Assembly (NCBI RefSeq): GCF_020882245.1
Contig: NC_083600.1
Location: 6,634,001-6,698,000, forward strand
Length of the DNA: 64,000 nt
Source of the DNA: Rhopalosiphum padi
Lineage: Eukaryota > Arthropoda > Insecta > Hemiptera > Aphididae
Reading direction: 5' to 3'
Both the position numbers and the translations under genes were made by a program. Each line of letters starts with the position of its first letter. The stretch's first letter is position 1. The notes below the pieces were generated by a model, which worked only from the letters and a program-made list of their open reading frames with translations, searched no databases and was not told where the DNA came from. Shown here in pieces: positions 37,321 through 48,382 of the stretch.

Positions 37321-39124
37321 ATCAAGTCACCCGACACGCAGTATCAGCACTTTTGAGTATGGGCTTAACGTGTACGCCTATATCTTTGTCAAACCGGTAT
37401 TATAGGTACTATAACGAATGGGATATTCATTACAACGGATTGATATATAGATGCAGAGGGTAGTATACTCGTGTAATATTATATATCAGGTCAAAACTAT
37501 CGACGTCTGTAGTTAATGCGTTATGTGTTCTAAAAACCAATAATATAATATAAATCAATCATCGTCCGCGGAGATGCGATATGAAATCTACGTGATGAAT
37601 GTGATAGTAATTTAACGAATTAATATTATCACTGTTGTACACAGCGCATACGCGCTATATAACGTATGTATAGGTATTCTTGGAAAAAAATAATTAAAAC
37701 GATTGACCTATTTCGTGCGACGCGTCTCGGATAGGACGTGTTATTATTCCGATATTAAAAATGGTTTAGTCCGCAATAAACGCAGAATATTTCGATAAGA
37801 CGGTTTTTCGTTTATTTTTTAATTGCGAAAAACGTTCCCGGCACATCTCTAACGGTTCGTCTCGTCGTCTGCACTACAAATAATTGCAATGCAATACGTT
37901 TATATTGCGATATTCATCTTGGTCTTTATTAATGTATAATATTCCGCTGTATAATATATATATTGACTTTGTGTGAGAGAAAATCGTGTGCCGTCGACGA
38001 TAACAAAAGTGAATTCGATTTGACATGATTCACGTGACTATGAACAACATTTTTCAGCCGCCGATCGCAAGTGCTCAATGAGTGCGTATTATATACGTAC
38101 ATACTATACCAGTAGAAATACTAATTGCAGCGTATTCTAAATTTCTAACATACTCAATATATAGGTACCTAAATGATGGTCAACAATTCGATATCGGGCG
38201 CCTGCTCGTGACCGAATTGTTCGATTGCCAATTATTTGACCCACTATTATATCACTATATCATACACTACGTCCGATCCAAAAGCTTTTTTCCAATGACA
38301 ATATTATCGCGATCGATCGTGGATTGAACCAGAATTTCTTCTTTTTATATATTGTTTTATTTCAAAAATCTCATAATATCTATAAAAATGTATTTTTATA
38401 TTTTTTTCTCAACACACTTGATCTGTTGTTCAAAATGTGACTTCAACGATGTTGTCTATTGAGTATAATAATAGCGATTCTTGAATTTCGATATTATATT
38501 ATACGTGCGAAATTTGATAGTATTCGGAGTAAAAATTCACCTAAAAAGGCAACTTTAGTCATTACTCATCAGTGGTATATGATTGATCCATGATATACAT
38601 GAGTGTTATGTCTGTGCATATCTAATATACATAATACATTATAGGTACTTAATAGAGTCAATAAAGATGATATTATTAGAATGGCAGTTAATTTATCAAT
38701 TTGTTATGTAGTACAAAATATATTATAAATTCAATGGTGTAGATATAATGATTAGATTAACAAGATGTTTTTCAAAACAATATTATGTTATTAAAAAAGA
38801 AGTTATAAAATTCTGAAATTGTATTCATTATAATATTACGCCACACAACGCGGTATGAATAATAATTAAACATTAAGTTAATAAGTCATAATTGATAAAA
38901 TTTATTTATTCAAAAATTGGTGTTTATGAAGTACCGTTCAAAAACAAGTGTAAATTATATGTATTTTGTATACGCATGCTTTCTTTCCAAAAATCGCAAC
39001 AAAGGGGAGCAGTGTATATTATAATATTCATATGTTCCTATCACGATTAGTGTTTGTGAATATCCTATACCGTATAGTTTAGTCTGAAAAGTCTATAAAT
39101 TAAACATAAGAAAAATTAGAACGG

Positions 39125-39130
39125 TTTATT
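39125..39130 (-). terminator. Candidate polyadenylation signal of yellow-like gene 2
   Basis: AATAAA on the - strand, 116 bases past the stop codon of the second yellow-like gene, the nearest canonical signal downstream. Confidence 0.45.
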
Positions 39131-39245
39131 GTCGATTAACAAACGCAACGAAATCGATGACACTATTATCATAATCGAAAAAGATAAAAAAAAATACTGT
39201 GAAAAAGCAAAAAAAAAAAATGAAAATGAAAATGAAAATACAATA

Positions 39246-39989
39246 TCAGTTCAGATACGCGCACTGGTTGGCTTCGGAAGTAGTGGTGGAGATCGAAGAA
39301 CAGGGCGAAGACAGTGTGATTACGGGCTGTATGAGGGTGTAAGCGCCCATCGAACCGGTGGTATTGCGCACGTAGTCGGCAAAGTTGTTCCTGAGCACGT
39401 AAATGAATCCACCGTAGCCGGGGGCCACGTGCACCGGGGCCCGGCAGTCCCGGCCTTTGGACACGAGCTGAAAGCCAATCTGGTGGAACGGGCCGTAGTT
39501 GGCGTCCCACGACCATATCTCGTTCTCGGTGGGCCGTCGGAAGTACATCCGGCTACCGGTGTCGGTGCCGAGCACGGTGATCTGGTACGGTTTATGTCCC
39601 ACCTCGACTATGGCCGGCTGGGCCGCATCCAACGTACACCGGTCAATGTACTCGAGGTCGACGGCGAACACCTTGCAACCGGAAATGAACGTGGTGTACA
39701 TCCACGTCTGTCCGTTCGCCAATTGCAGCTGCACCATGAACAGTATGTCCCGCGGCGACGCTTCGAGTCCCGTCGACTTGTGCGGGAAGTCCATGGCCCA
39801 CTGTGCGCCCGTGTCCGTGTTCATCACCAGCACAGTGCTCCGAGCCGCGTCCGACACGAAAGCGTAATGGTTGCAATCTCCGGTTCGCGAGCGGTACGTC
39901 GTAATGTATTGCAGGCAAGACGGGGTCTCGGCACAGTCGTCCGCGGTACCGGCCATTACCGTCTTGATTTCGAACGTCTTGTACGACGA
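39246..39989 (-). CDS. Yellow-like gene 2, terminal coding exon
   Basis: Residues 183-429 and stop. It carries the C-terminal two thirds of the propeller in one exon, including the W-rich EIWSWDANYGPF block and YVLRNNFADYV. It ends in a short Ser/Thr-rich tail (SSISTTTSEANQCAYLN). Confidence 0.92.
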   Translation of the reverse strand, partial: SSYKTFEIKTVMAGTADDCAETPSCLQYITTYRSRTGDCNHYAFVSDAARSTVLVMNTDTGAQWAMDFPHKSTGLEASPRDILFMVQLQLANGQTWMYTTFISGCKVFAVDLEYIDRCTLDAAQPAIVEVGHKPYQITVLGTDTGSRMYFRRPTENEIWSWDANYGPFHQIGFQLVSKGRDCRAPVHVAPGYGGFIYVLRNNFADYVRNTTGSMGAYTLIQPVITLSSPCSSISTTTSEANQCAYLN

Positions 39990-40610
39990 CTACGTCGAGA
40001 GATGTCGACCAGAGAGGAAAACGATTACACTTTGACAACTACCATACGCGGCGCGGTAACGCACCTTTGGCGGTCTCCGGTTGTCCTGATCGTCGTCGAT
40101 CTCCAACTTGACGACCTTTGCCGGGGCGACGCGTCTCGGACTGCTGGTCATCGTGTCCACCACGCCCACGTCCAACAACCACACCGCGTCGTTGATGTCG
40201 TCCACGCAGAGGTCGACGACGTTGATGAGCGGGGCCGAGGCCGAGTCTGGTTCGACCGACGTCTCGGCCGAGTGTGCGTCGGGCGCGGAAGGCAGCGGCA
40301 GAACGTCCGGTTCGACAATGGCCCGGTCGTCGGTGCCAGCGGTCCGGAACGAGCCCAACGTAAACGGGACGCCGGGCCGGAAGCGCGGGGACACGACTAT
40401 CACGCGACCTGCTCGAGTCATCTGAAACCGGCTGTGGATGACGGCTCGCGGGTCGTAAGAACAGTTCCACGCCAGGCTCGTGCCCAGCAAGTGGTGGTCG
40501 TAACGCCGTTCCGCGCTGCCCGGACGGACGCCCAGCGAGGTCAGTTGAAGCAGGACCAGCAACAGTAGCGATTGTTCCGAGTCCGCGATGGCGATTCGCG
40601 TATGACGCAT
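39246..40610 (-). CDS. Second yellow-like / major royal jelly family protein, 2 coding exons, 429 aa
   Basis: Coding exons are 40610-40065 and 39989-39246 on the - strand, 1290 nt joined, with a 75-bp phase-0 intron. Residues 8-33 contain a hydrophobic signal segment (LLLLVLLQLTSLG). Family landmarks: AGRVIVVSPRFRPGVPFTLGSF (67-88), DDINDAVWLLDVGVVD (137-152, equivalent to the GRLWVLDTG block), DCNHYAFVSDAARSTVLVMNTDTG, FAVDLEYI, EIWSWDANYGPF (339-350) and GGFIYVLRNNFADYV (375-389). The protein is clearly more divergent than the other yellow-like protein in the window and has an Ala/Ser/Pro/Asp-rich stretch at about 90-128. N49 and N391 are in N-glycosylation sequons. It is probably secreted and built as a six-bladed propeller; substrate or pigment role unknown. 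A + strand open frame of 479 codons over the same interval is an antisense shadow. Confidence 0.9.
39990..40064 (-). other. 75-bp intron of yellow-like gene 2
   Basis: Begins GTGCGT and ends ACGTAG, where the terminal TAG is an in-frame stop for the exon before it. Splicing joins PPK to SSYKTFEIKT in phase 0. It is the only coding intron, against five in the other yellow-like gene. Confidence 0.85.
40065..40610 (-). CDS. Yellow-like gene 2, first coding exon
   Basis: Residues 1-182. The exon begins at an acceptor TTTTCGTTTTCAG|AACGG (first base 40625), leaving 15 nt of 5' UTR before the ATG at 40610, so at least one non-coding exon lies farther upstream (higher coordinates). Donor is CCAAAG|GTGCGT at 40065/40064. 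The open frame runs 5' through the acceptor to another ATG at 40706, but the polypyrimidine tract and signal peptide favour the 40610 start. Confidence 0.88.
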
Positions 40611-40625
40611 GACGGAAGTGCCGTT

Positions 40626-43600
40626 CTGAAAACGAAAAACACGTCGTATAGCGCTCGACGTCGTGCAGTTTTCATACATAGTCGAAAGAGAAGGTTTGAG
40701 ATCCAAAAACTAAATAATAATATATTTTACCCGACACAAACTATATTCGGAGCGAAATTCGACGCAGAAAACACTCGAATCTCGAATCGGGGAAAAAACC
40801 GTAAAAACCCACATCCCAAATCTGTGTGCATAAATTATTGTAGGTATTATGTGCTGAGCGAAAAAGTTTTTCAAAGGATTATATCTGTTAACGCCGCGCG
40901 ATGAAGATAATCCGAACGTTATGAATACAAATGATTTTGTCAACGACCGAACGCTGCACACGAGATAAATAATATTTATATCATATATTGCACTGATATT
41001 CTCAGTGTTGATGGATGATACATATTATATGTTGTTTTTAATAAATTATGCACGTAGAATACGCAGATACTACAACACAATTGTTTATATTCTATTTCGA
41101 AACGAGTTCACGCCTAATCGCTTTTCTCGCGGTAAAACAAATATTATAATATATGTTTCTATTATTGTTAGGTATGAGATTCAATTTTTAATTTGTTTTT
41201 GTTTCCTGCGATTGTACTCCTTTCTGTCGATGGTCATAATATAATATGTTCATTATGAATTGTTCTTTGTATTCTTAACGTTTTAATTACTCGGCACGAG
41301 AACACGAAATTGTTAGATCGAATATTTACTATTTTTTTTTTTTTGAACTAATATCTTTAGTTTATAATATATTATATCAAGTGGATAACATTACAATCAT
41401 CGTACGGAATATAAGCCAAAGATATCGATGGGCGAAGGAATTGAAACGATAGTAATATTATTATAATATTCGTAGTAAAGCAGCTTGCAGTATCAACGTC
41501 GTCGGAAAAGAAATTATGGAAGACATAATACGCAACGCAATACCCGTAAATAATTTGTTTGTTTGGTTTTATTTTTTAATCCAATAAAACCTATTTTGTA
41601 ATTTTAAGGTTTACAACATCGTTCCGGTGATGTACAGTGCGCCATGTACGCGCATACATCGGCTTTAATCGGGACGAAAGGTGATCAGTTAAAGGTATAT
41701 AATGGTACACAATACAGAAATAAATAACATGCCGATATCGGTATTGATTTATACTTGTGCGGGGGGGAAATGGACATTTATGTCGATGTTGATTTTGCCA
41801 TTTCAACGCTGCCAATTTGGCGATGCCGTTGTTTGAACGGTTGCGCAGCGCATGATGTTCCGAAGTTATGTAACTCATGCAAAACAATTTGTTTTTAATA
41901 ACCCGGTTGTACGTCATTTGTCATATCATAATAATATATAACGGGAAAATGACCGGGTAAAATTCATCGGGAATACGGGAATCAATAAATTATGTTATAT
42001 AATATTACGGTCTCTGGTAAAAACGTACCTTTCGACATTTCTCAAAGGTATGCGAAATAATATTTTAAATAAATTCGTATCGACACGAATCGCAATAAAT
42101 GTTAAAGCCGATGTATAATATTATTATAATCGTAATCGGGTTCTCGTGAATAATGCAATGTTTCTAACGAAAATGGATAGATAGCGGATTATTGATTATA
42201 GACGTTGGATAAAAAGTATGCGTTTTTTAAGGATAATTGATAATATATAATTATTATGTAGTATTATCACGATTCACGACGATTATACTGCTATATATAT
42301 TGCACAATCGTATTATATATATATATATATATATGTATATATTTATTCCTATTCTACTTTATCAAAAGAAACACTTGGCTACGATCTGTACTTTATATCG
42401 CCAAAACCTCTTAGATTCGGGAGAAACAATGCGATGTGACGCGAAAAGTAACATTTTACGATTTGCTATATAACTTGTTAAATCTTTTGTGTCCGACTCG
42501 CAATTTACAAATCACAATGGCTTACAACGAGTGTTGACTATATTCTTTTTATCGTACACTGATTTGAATTCCTACTATTTCTTTAAGTAATTTGCGGCTG
42601 GGAACATTTATGAGTAATAAATTTTGCCAGCTCCAAAAGTCAGATAAATAGTATCTATGGTTATGTAAGTACCTACCTAGGTATATCATTTATTAGGACG
42701 TACTCCAAGACTTGGTGTAGCCTATATCATTGCATATAGGAAATACTACCAGAAAATCTATCACATTAAAGCCAATATTATTACAGTGTTCGGTTAAGTT
42801 TTATTTTATCGTTAAATTATAATATTATATTATCTTAAAAATCACTTATGTATAATCTATGTAGTTATATATATCACGTTAGTAATAAACATATAATTAT
42901 AAACTTTGAACTAGTAGTTATCACATTTCATTATATTATATAACATTAATATATTCGTATACATAATATGCTATAAAATTATCATTAATATTGCGAATGG
43001 TTAGGCTCCTTGATCTATTAATTTAATCACTTAGAATTAATAATAATAATAATAATTTATGCTATTTAAATTTAAATAATTGCAGATAGGTTACACAGCG
43101 TTAGTGTATTATTATCATGTTTATATAATTTGTATATACTTTATATTTTTTGTATATAATATTATTTCTATAACATATTTTACATACAACTTAAACGTAT
43201 TGATTATAGGCACCATGATTTATGACGAATGAGTATTATATGAAAATAAATAATGCGAAACATCGAATGTTAACCAAATTAAAATTATTATTGTACCTAA
43301 TTATTAATTACAATTTCGTACTCGACATTAAAAAAATAACTATAATTGGAGAAATATCTAAATGCGATAACTGCTTATGTAACGTACCTACATGTTTATT
43401 TTTTTATTATTGTGTGCTCAACGGAAAAATGTTTACTAAAATCTACTACTCATCGTCTTAATCAAATAATAAATCACAACATATTTTTGTTCTAGATAAT
43501 CGTAGAAAAAATATGAATTTCATTAAAAAATAATTAGATAGGTACTTAAAAATATCAATGATTTATTTAAATTGTTATAATCTCGGTGTACGTATGCCGT

Positions 43601-46600
43601 TCAATAAAAGTTATGCATTACCTTATATTAAACCTTATTTTAAGAAAATACTTAAAAAAACGCCGAATTATATCATCTAAATATTGTTAATATTAATAAA
43701 CTCTCAGTGGCATGGGCCACTGGGCTAACAAAGTTATATTAAAATTTTAGTTCCATTATAAGCGATAAAAATGTTTTATAGGTTTTAAACAAGATAAAAT
43801 GAATTCTAAATATTACTTTAAATTTGGTTTTGCAGTTGAGCGGTGTTAATGAATTTAAATATTAGTGGAAATTGATTGAGGATGGCAAGATTTTGGAGAG
43901 TGAGTCTAAAAGGTTTTAGTAAACAACATTATAGTGGTTCTAAAGTCATTTTTCACATCTAAAGAATGGGTTTTCACGTTTATACGTGTTAGGGAGAAGC
44001 ACTTTAACAGATTTTTTCTGTGTGATACAGTATTATTATAATAATGGGATTAATACGTTTTTTTATATCTTTCGATCAAGTATTAATATTAACATTTTTG
44101 GTATCCAGGTATAATGGACAATGGTATTACGTAATAGTTACTTTATTATTTACCTTCTTTGTGGATTGTATAGACATTTTAAAATGTTTTCTATAGTTGA
44201 ATATTTTGAAAAATTATTATACCTTTTACCTATACTATTTTTTTTAAATATATTATTAAAATCTAACCGTAATTATTATTCAGTATCCAACATTAATAAT
44301 TAGTTAATGTTATTTATTACATATAGTATTAATAGGTAACAGATTATATATCATCTATTCGTTATTTAAAGTTATGGATTGACTATAGTTATTACTTATT
44401 TTTATTGCATATAGTTACTGCACTTGTTATTGCTCGTTAAAATTGTTTGTATTATTTCATATAAAAACAAATTGTTTATCAACAACTGTAATCTGTTTTA
44501 ATGTACTCTCTCGAATAATTATATTAAATATTAATTGTCTAAATAACAAGTTAACACAGTTACTTATTTAAGTATATCTCATACCAGTGATACCTACAAA
44601 TTGTAGGCTATAATTTTAACTATTTTAATAATACCTGTATAATTTAACTACATATATTACTATGATACGAATACGTACTTCAAGATAACCTAGTATATCA
44701 AATGATTTTAATCTAGTCGGAAATTCATCAATATTTGTTGTTCTATAAGCGCCACTTATTCATTACATTATCATTTATGTAGGTCTAACATGTTCAATCA
44801 AATTACTCGGGTTTGGGATTGGATATTAAATAGGTAATACAAATTACAAATAAATATACTGTTTTGTTGTCGGGTAACGATTATTACAAATAATATATGT
44901 ATAATATTAGGATATAATAATAAATTTATGTGTTTATAGAGATATAAATAAATCTATGGGATGCAATTTTTTCAAAATAAATAACATAAGTGACCTTCGA
45001 TACATATTTTTTAGACAAACACTCGAACTCGTTATTTATGTTTATTTAATTTTATACAACTCGATATTTATAAATTGTACGATAAAATAAAAAAAATTAT
45101 TATTCCTATTTTCGTCAATACTTTCAATGTACCCAATAAAAACTGCTAGTAAGGTTAACTGGTTACAACATACCTATAAATTTATATTACCCATATTTTG
45201 CGTAGTCGAAAATTAACGCTTAACTGCAGCAGAAGACACGTGCTGCACTAGCTATAATGTACGTGATAAATTCACTGTGAATGCTGTCTTATAATACTCG
45301 TAATTATTGAATAATATAATGTTATCTGTCCGGTGACTTGGAATTTACAAATCATATTGTACAAAAAAAAATTATATTTTGATTTCCGTGTACCGGAAAA
45401 TCGGAGAATAATATACTAGTTCGCCTTGTTTAAAAAATTAAGAAGGTATAGTGTTTCTTAAAATCAATTAAAATAAATATATTATGCAATTAAATTAACT
45501 CATTAAAGAACAGAAATAATAATAGTTTGTCTTATCAACATTTTGTTATTTATCACACCTTCTTTGAAAACAAAAATGTATATATATATAGTTTTATAAA
45601 TAGTACAAGTAAAAAACAAAATTATATTTAATTTATTGAATACATAAAAACAAAAACTTTATTTTCTTAATAATAATACTAAAAATTATAAATTTAAATT
45701 CAAAGTGTAATGTTAATTGAATAATATTATCTTAGTTGTGTACAAGAGATGCGAGGTAAAAATTATTGCCGAAAAAATAAACTGTAAATTTAAAATGAAA
45801 CCAGTTTTTGTTTTTTTTTGTTGTAATTTAAAAGATTAATAACAAAGGTAATGTAAATGTCAAAATATTTTGACTTTTTGGTGCTATTTATAAAAATTGA
45901 TATTTTCAGTTTTTTTTAACGAGTATATCTTAGATTGAATGAATATATCAAAATAAACATTTTAGAAATGAAAAAGCTTCAAAATTGAATATAAGATTCT
46001 TCATAAGCTGTTCTGCGATTTAAAAATGTCAAAAATAATATACAGGCTAACATTTTTAAGCTATTGTAAATATCACGGAAATTTATATATATCTATATAT
46101 ATATATCTATATATATATATATATTATTTAGTATTTTAAAAGTTAAGGCTTGAACTTTTTGTATAATATACTAAAAATATCAAAAATACATACAGCATGT
46201 GCTTTTTTTTATATAAATTTGCTTATATTTTTACACAATTGGATACAATAACATTCCTTATTCCAATGGTTTTAGTTATTTGCTTGTATACAATTTAAAA
46301 AAAATATAACTCTATTCTCATTATAATATTTATATTATATGTTTATTTATATTTATTTATATTCTGACTAATTTTAAACATTTTTTCAATCACATATATT
46401 TTCATTATTTTGTATACACATTTAAAACGTCTAAATATCTAAATAAATTTTAGTTATTTATACCTAAAAAATTAAAAATTATAATTAGGTACTATAAAAC
46501 CTCCCTTCGTGGTTTATTGTAATTGTATCGAATACTATGGATGTAAATAAAATCTTTCTGTGTAACCCTAAGTCACAGTACAAATGTTTAATTATAGCGT

Positions 46601-46682
46601 TATTATATACAACCCATAACTATATGCTTTGAACATTTAAAAACGTCAAAATAATAGATACATTTTTGTTTTTGTTTTCCAG
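40626..46682. other. AT-rich DNA between yellow-like gene 2 and the transporter exon
   Basis: It should contain the upstream non-coding exon and promoter of the - strand yellow-like gene, but neither could be pinned down. TA repeats lie at 42314-42334 and 46083-46128. A hairpin CAGTGGC-ATGG-GCCACTG lies at 43705-43722. No coding gene recognised. Confidence 0.4.
46083..46128. repeat. (TA)n / TATC low-complexity repeat
   Basis: An AT dinucleotide run interrupted by three C residues at regular spacing, about 0.6 kb before the transporter exon. Confidence 0.85.
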
Positions 46683-47089
46683 AACGCGTCGGCAGAGTCG
46701 TGGAACACGATCACCGTTTAATTAACAATAAACAGACTTCTGGTTTATCTGATTTTTGGTTAAAAGCCGGTCATTGATGAACCACGCTGCGACAACAACC
46801 ACGACACGTTCTGCTGAGCGGACCTGTAACTTGCAGACGACATGCGACTGGTTAACGGATAGAAGTCGCCTGCGAGTAACCGAAATTAAAGTGACATCAT
46901 CACAGCTACTGACTGCCACAACTGCCTACACTAAGTAATAGAATTGCTCCATTCTAGTATTTTACCACGATGGAACGGAACAGATTGTTTCTGGTACCAC
47001 GGTTGTAGCCGGACTCGTATAACTACGACAACGACCACGACCACCACTCGCACTAGTCGAATCGCTATCCGATCGTCTCTTGTAGATTT
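46683..47089 (+). promoter_or_regulatory. 5' UTR of the monocarboxylate transporter-like gene, with three uORFs
   Basis: Begins after the acceptor TTTTGTTTTCCAG at 46682 and runs to the ATG at 47090. Three ATG-initiated upstream ORFs lie inside: 46777-46938 (53 codons plus stop), 46842-46862 (6 codons) and 46970-47008 (12 codons). All end before the main start, so reinitiation or leaky scanning would be needed. This suggests translational control, which is an inference. Confidence 0.6.
46777..46938 (+). other. Upstream ORF 1 in transporter 5' UTR
   Basis: An ATG-initiated 53-codon frame, MNHAATTTTTRSAERTC at its start, ending TAA 151 nt before the main ATG. No domain recognised; listed for its likely regulatory effect. 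Confidence 0.4.
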
Positions 47090-48382
47090 ATGGAAGCGGA
47101 CGATGATGGACGCGACCCGGCGGCGGTGGCGGAGACGGAGACGAAGGCGGCGGCGGCGACTACGACCGGAAAAGACGACGACGACGATGACAGTGGCACT
47201 TCCGGTGGCAGCGAAGAGTACGACGAATATTTGGCTGACTTCCTAAAAAAGCTGTGTCGGGAACGGGTAACCACCAATGATCAAATAGTGCCGTGCACTG
47301 CAAAGCGGGTATCGGTCCAGGTGGAGTCTGTACCGTATGGCGGTGTCCGGTACGGGGGAGTGGAGGGCAACGAAGCGGACGCGGACGACGATGACGACGC
47401 ATCTACGGCAACGATGACTCGCAAACCTAAGATACCAGACGGTGGCTGGGGCTGGATGGTAGTGTTCGCCTCGCTGATGATCTGCCTGATCTCAGATGGA
47501 ATCAGTTTTTCGTTCGGGTTGCTATACATCGAATTCCTCAAGGAGTTCCAGGAGAGTAAGTCCAAGACGGCGTGGATCGGTAGCCTTTTCATGGCCGTGC
47601 CGCTGATTCTGGGTCCGGTGGGAAGCGCTCTAGTCGACAAGTTTGGGTGTCGGAAAATGACCATCCTGGGTGGTATAATATCCGGCTTGGGGTTCATCAT
47701 ATCGTCGTTCGCCGACTCGATCGAGATGGTGTTCTTCACATTTGGGTTCCTATCCGGACTAGGCCTATGTCTGTGCTATGTCACGGCCGTCGTTAGCATC
47801 GCGTACTGGTTTGACAAGAAGCGCACTTTAGCCACCGGGTTAGGTGCGTGTGGAACCGGTATCGGCACGTTTCTATATGCACCAATGACTCAGTACTCGA
47901 TCGAGGAGTACGGCTGGCGGGGCACCGTGCTCCTGTTAGCTGGCACGTTTTTCAACTTTTGCGTGTGTGGAGCCCTAATGCGCGATCCCGATTGGCTGAT
48001 CGCTGAACAGAAGAAACCGGCAGTCACCAGTGGGCATTCAACAGCTGTCATCGCCAAACCGTGGACCGACACCGAGGAGTCCATCGTCGATCACTGTCCA
48101 ATGGTAGCCATCGAGAACGAAACAGCTGATACGCCCGCCGAAAGGACTACGGGATTCGAGCTTATCGCGTCTGAACCGGATGTTGACGCACTCATGCAGT
48201 ATCCAGGAGTTGAGCAATACAGACGCATGGTGAAAGAAGCTCAGTGCGCCGAGTACAGGCTGACTGGTGTCACCACCACCGTCCGCAGTCCAATGACCGA
48301 CGGTGTTCGGCGATTGCCCGACGACAACGCTGGTTTCCGGTCAGTCATCAACTTACCCACATATCTCAAGCACAACGAAAAA
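47090..48382 (+). CDS. Transporter gene, first coding exon
   Basis: Residues 1-431. All six N-terminal membrane helices and both SLC16 signature motifs are in this one exon. Donor is CGAAAAA|GTGAGT in phase 0. The exon is markedly GC-richer than its surroundings. Confidence 0.95.

Larger units (their letters stand above)
33301..39124. other. AT-rich DNA, presumed first intron of the transporter gene
   Basis: No gene recognised. It includes an ATT microsatellite (34150-34180) and a dispersed-repeat fragment near 37278-37320. Intron status depends on the inferred splice from 32677 to 46683. Confidence 0.4.

Noticed and set aside
39129..40568. 479-codon open frame on the + strand
   Set aside because: It lies antisense to the - strand yellow-like gene, is rich in Arg/His/Gly/Val as expected from a GC-rich shadow, and has no domain. 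The - strand frames carry clear yellow-family blocks and clean splice sites.
41591..41917. 108-codon - strand open frame upstream of yellow-like gene 2
   Set aside because: No domain or signal peptide. It could overlap a non-coding first exon of that gene, but no donor was identified to support this.
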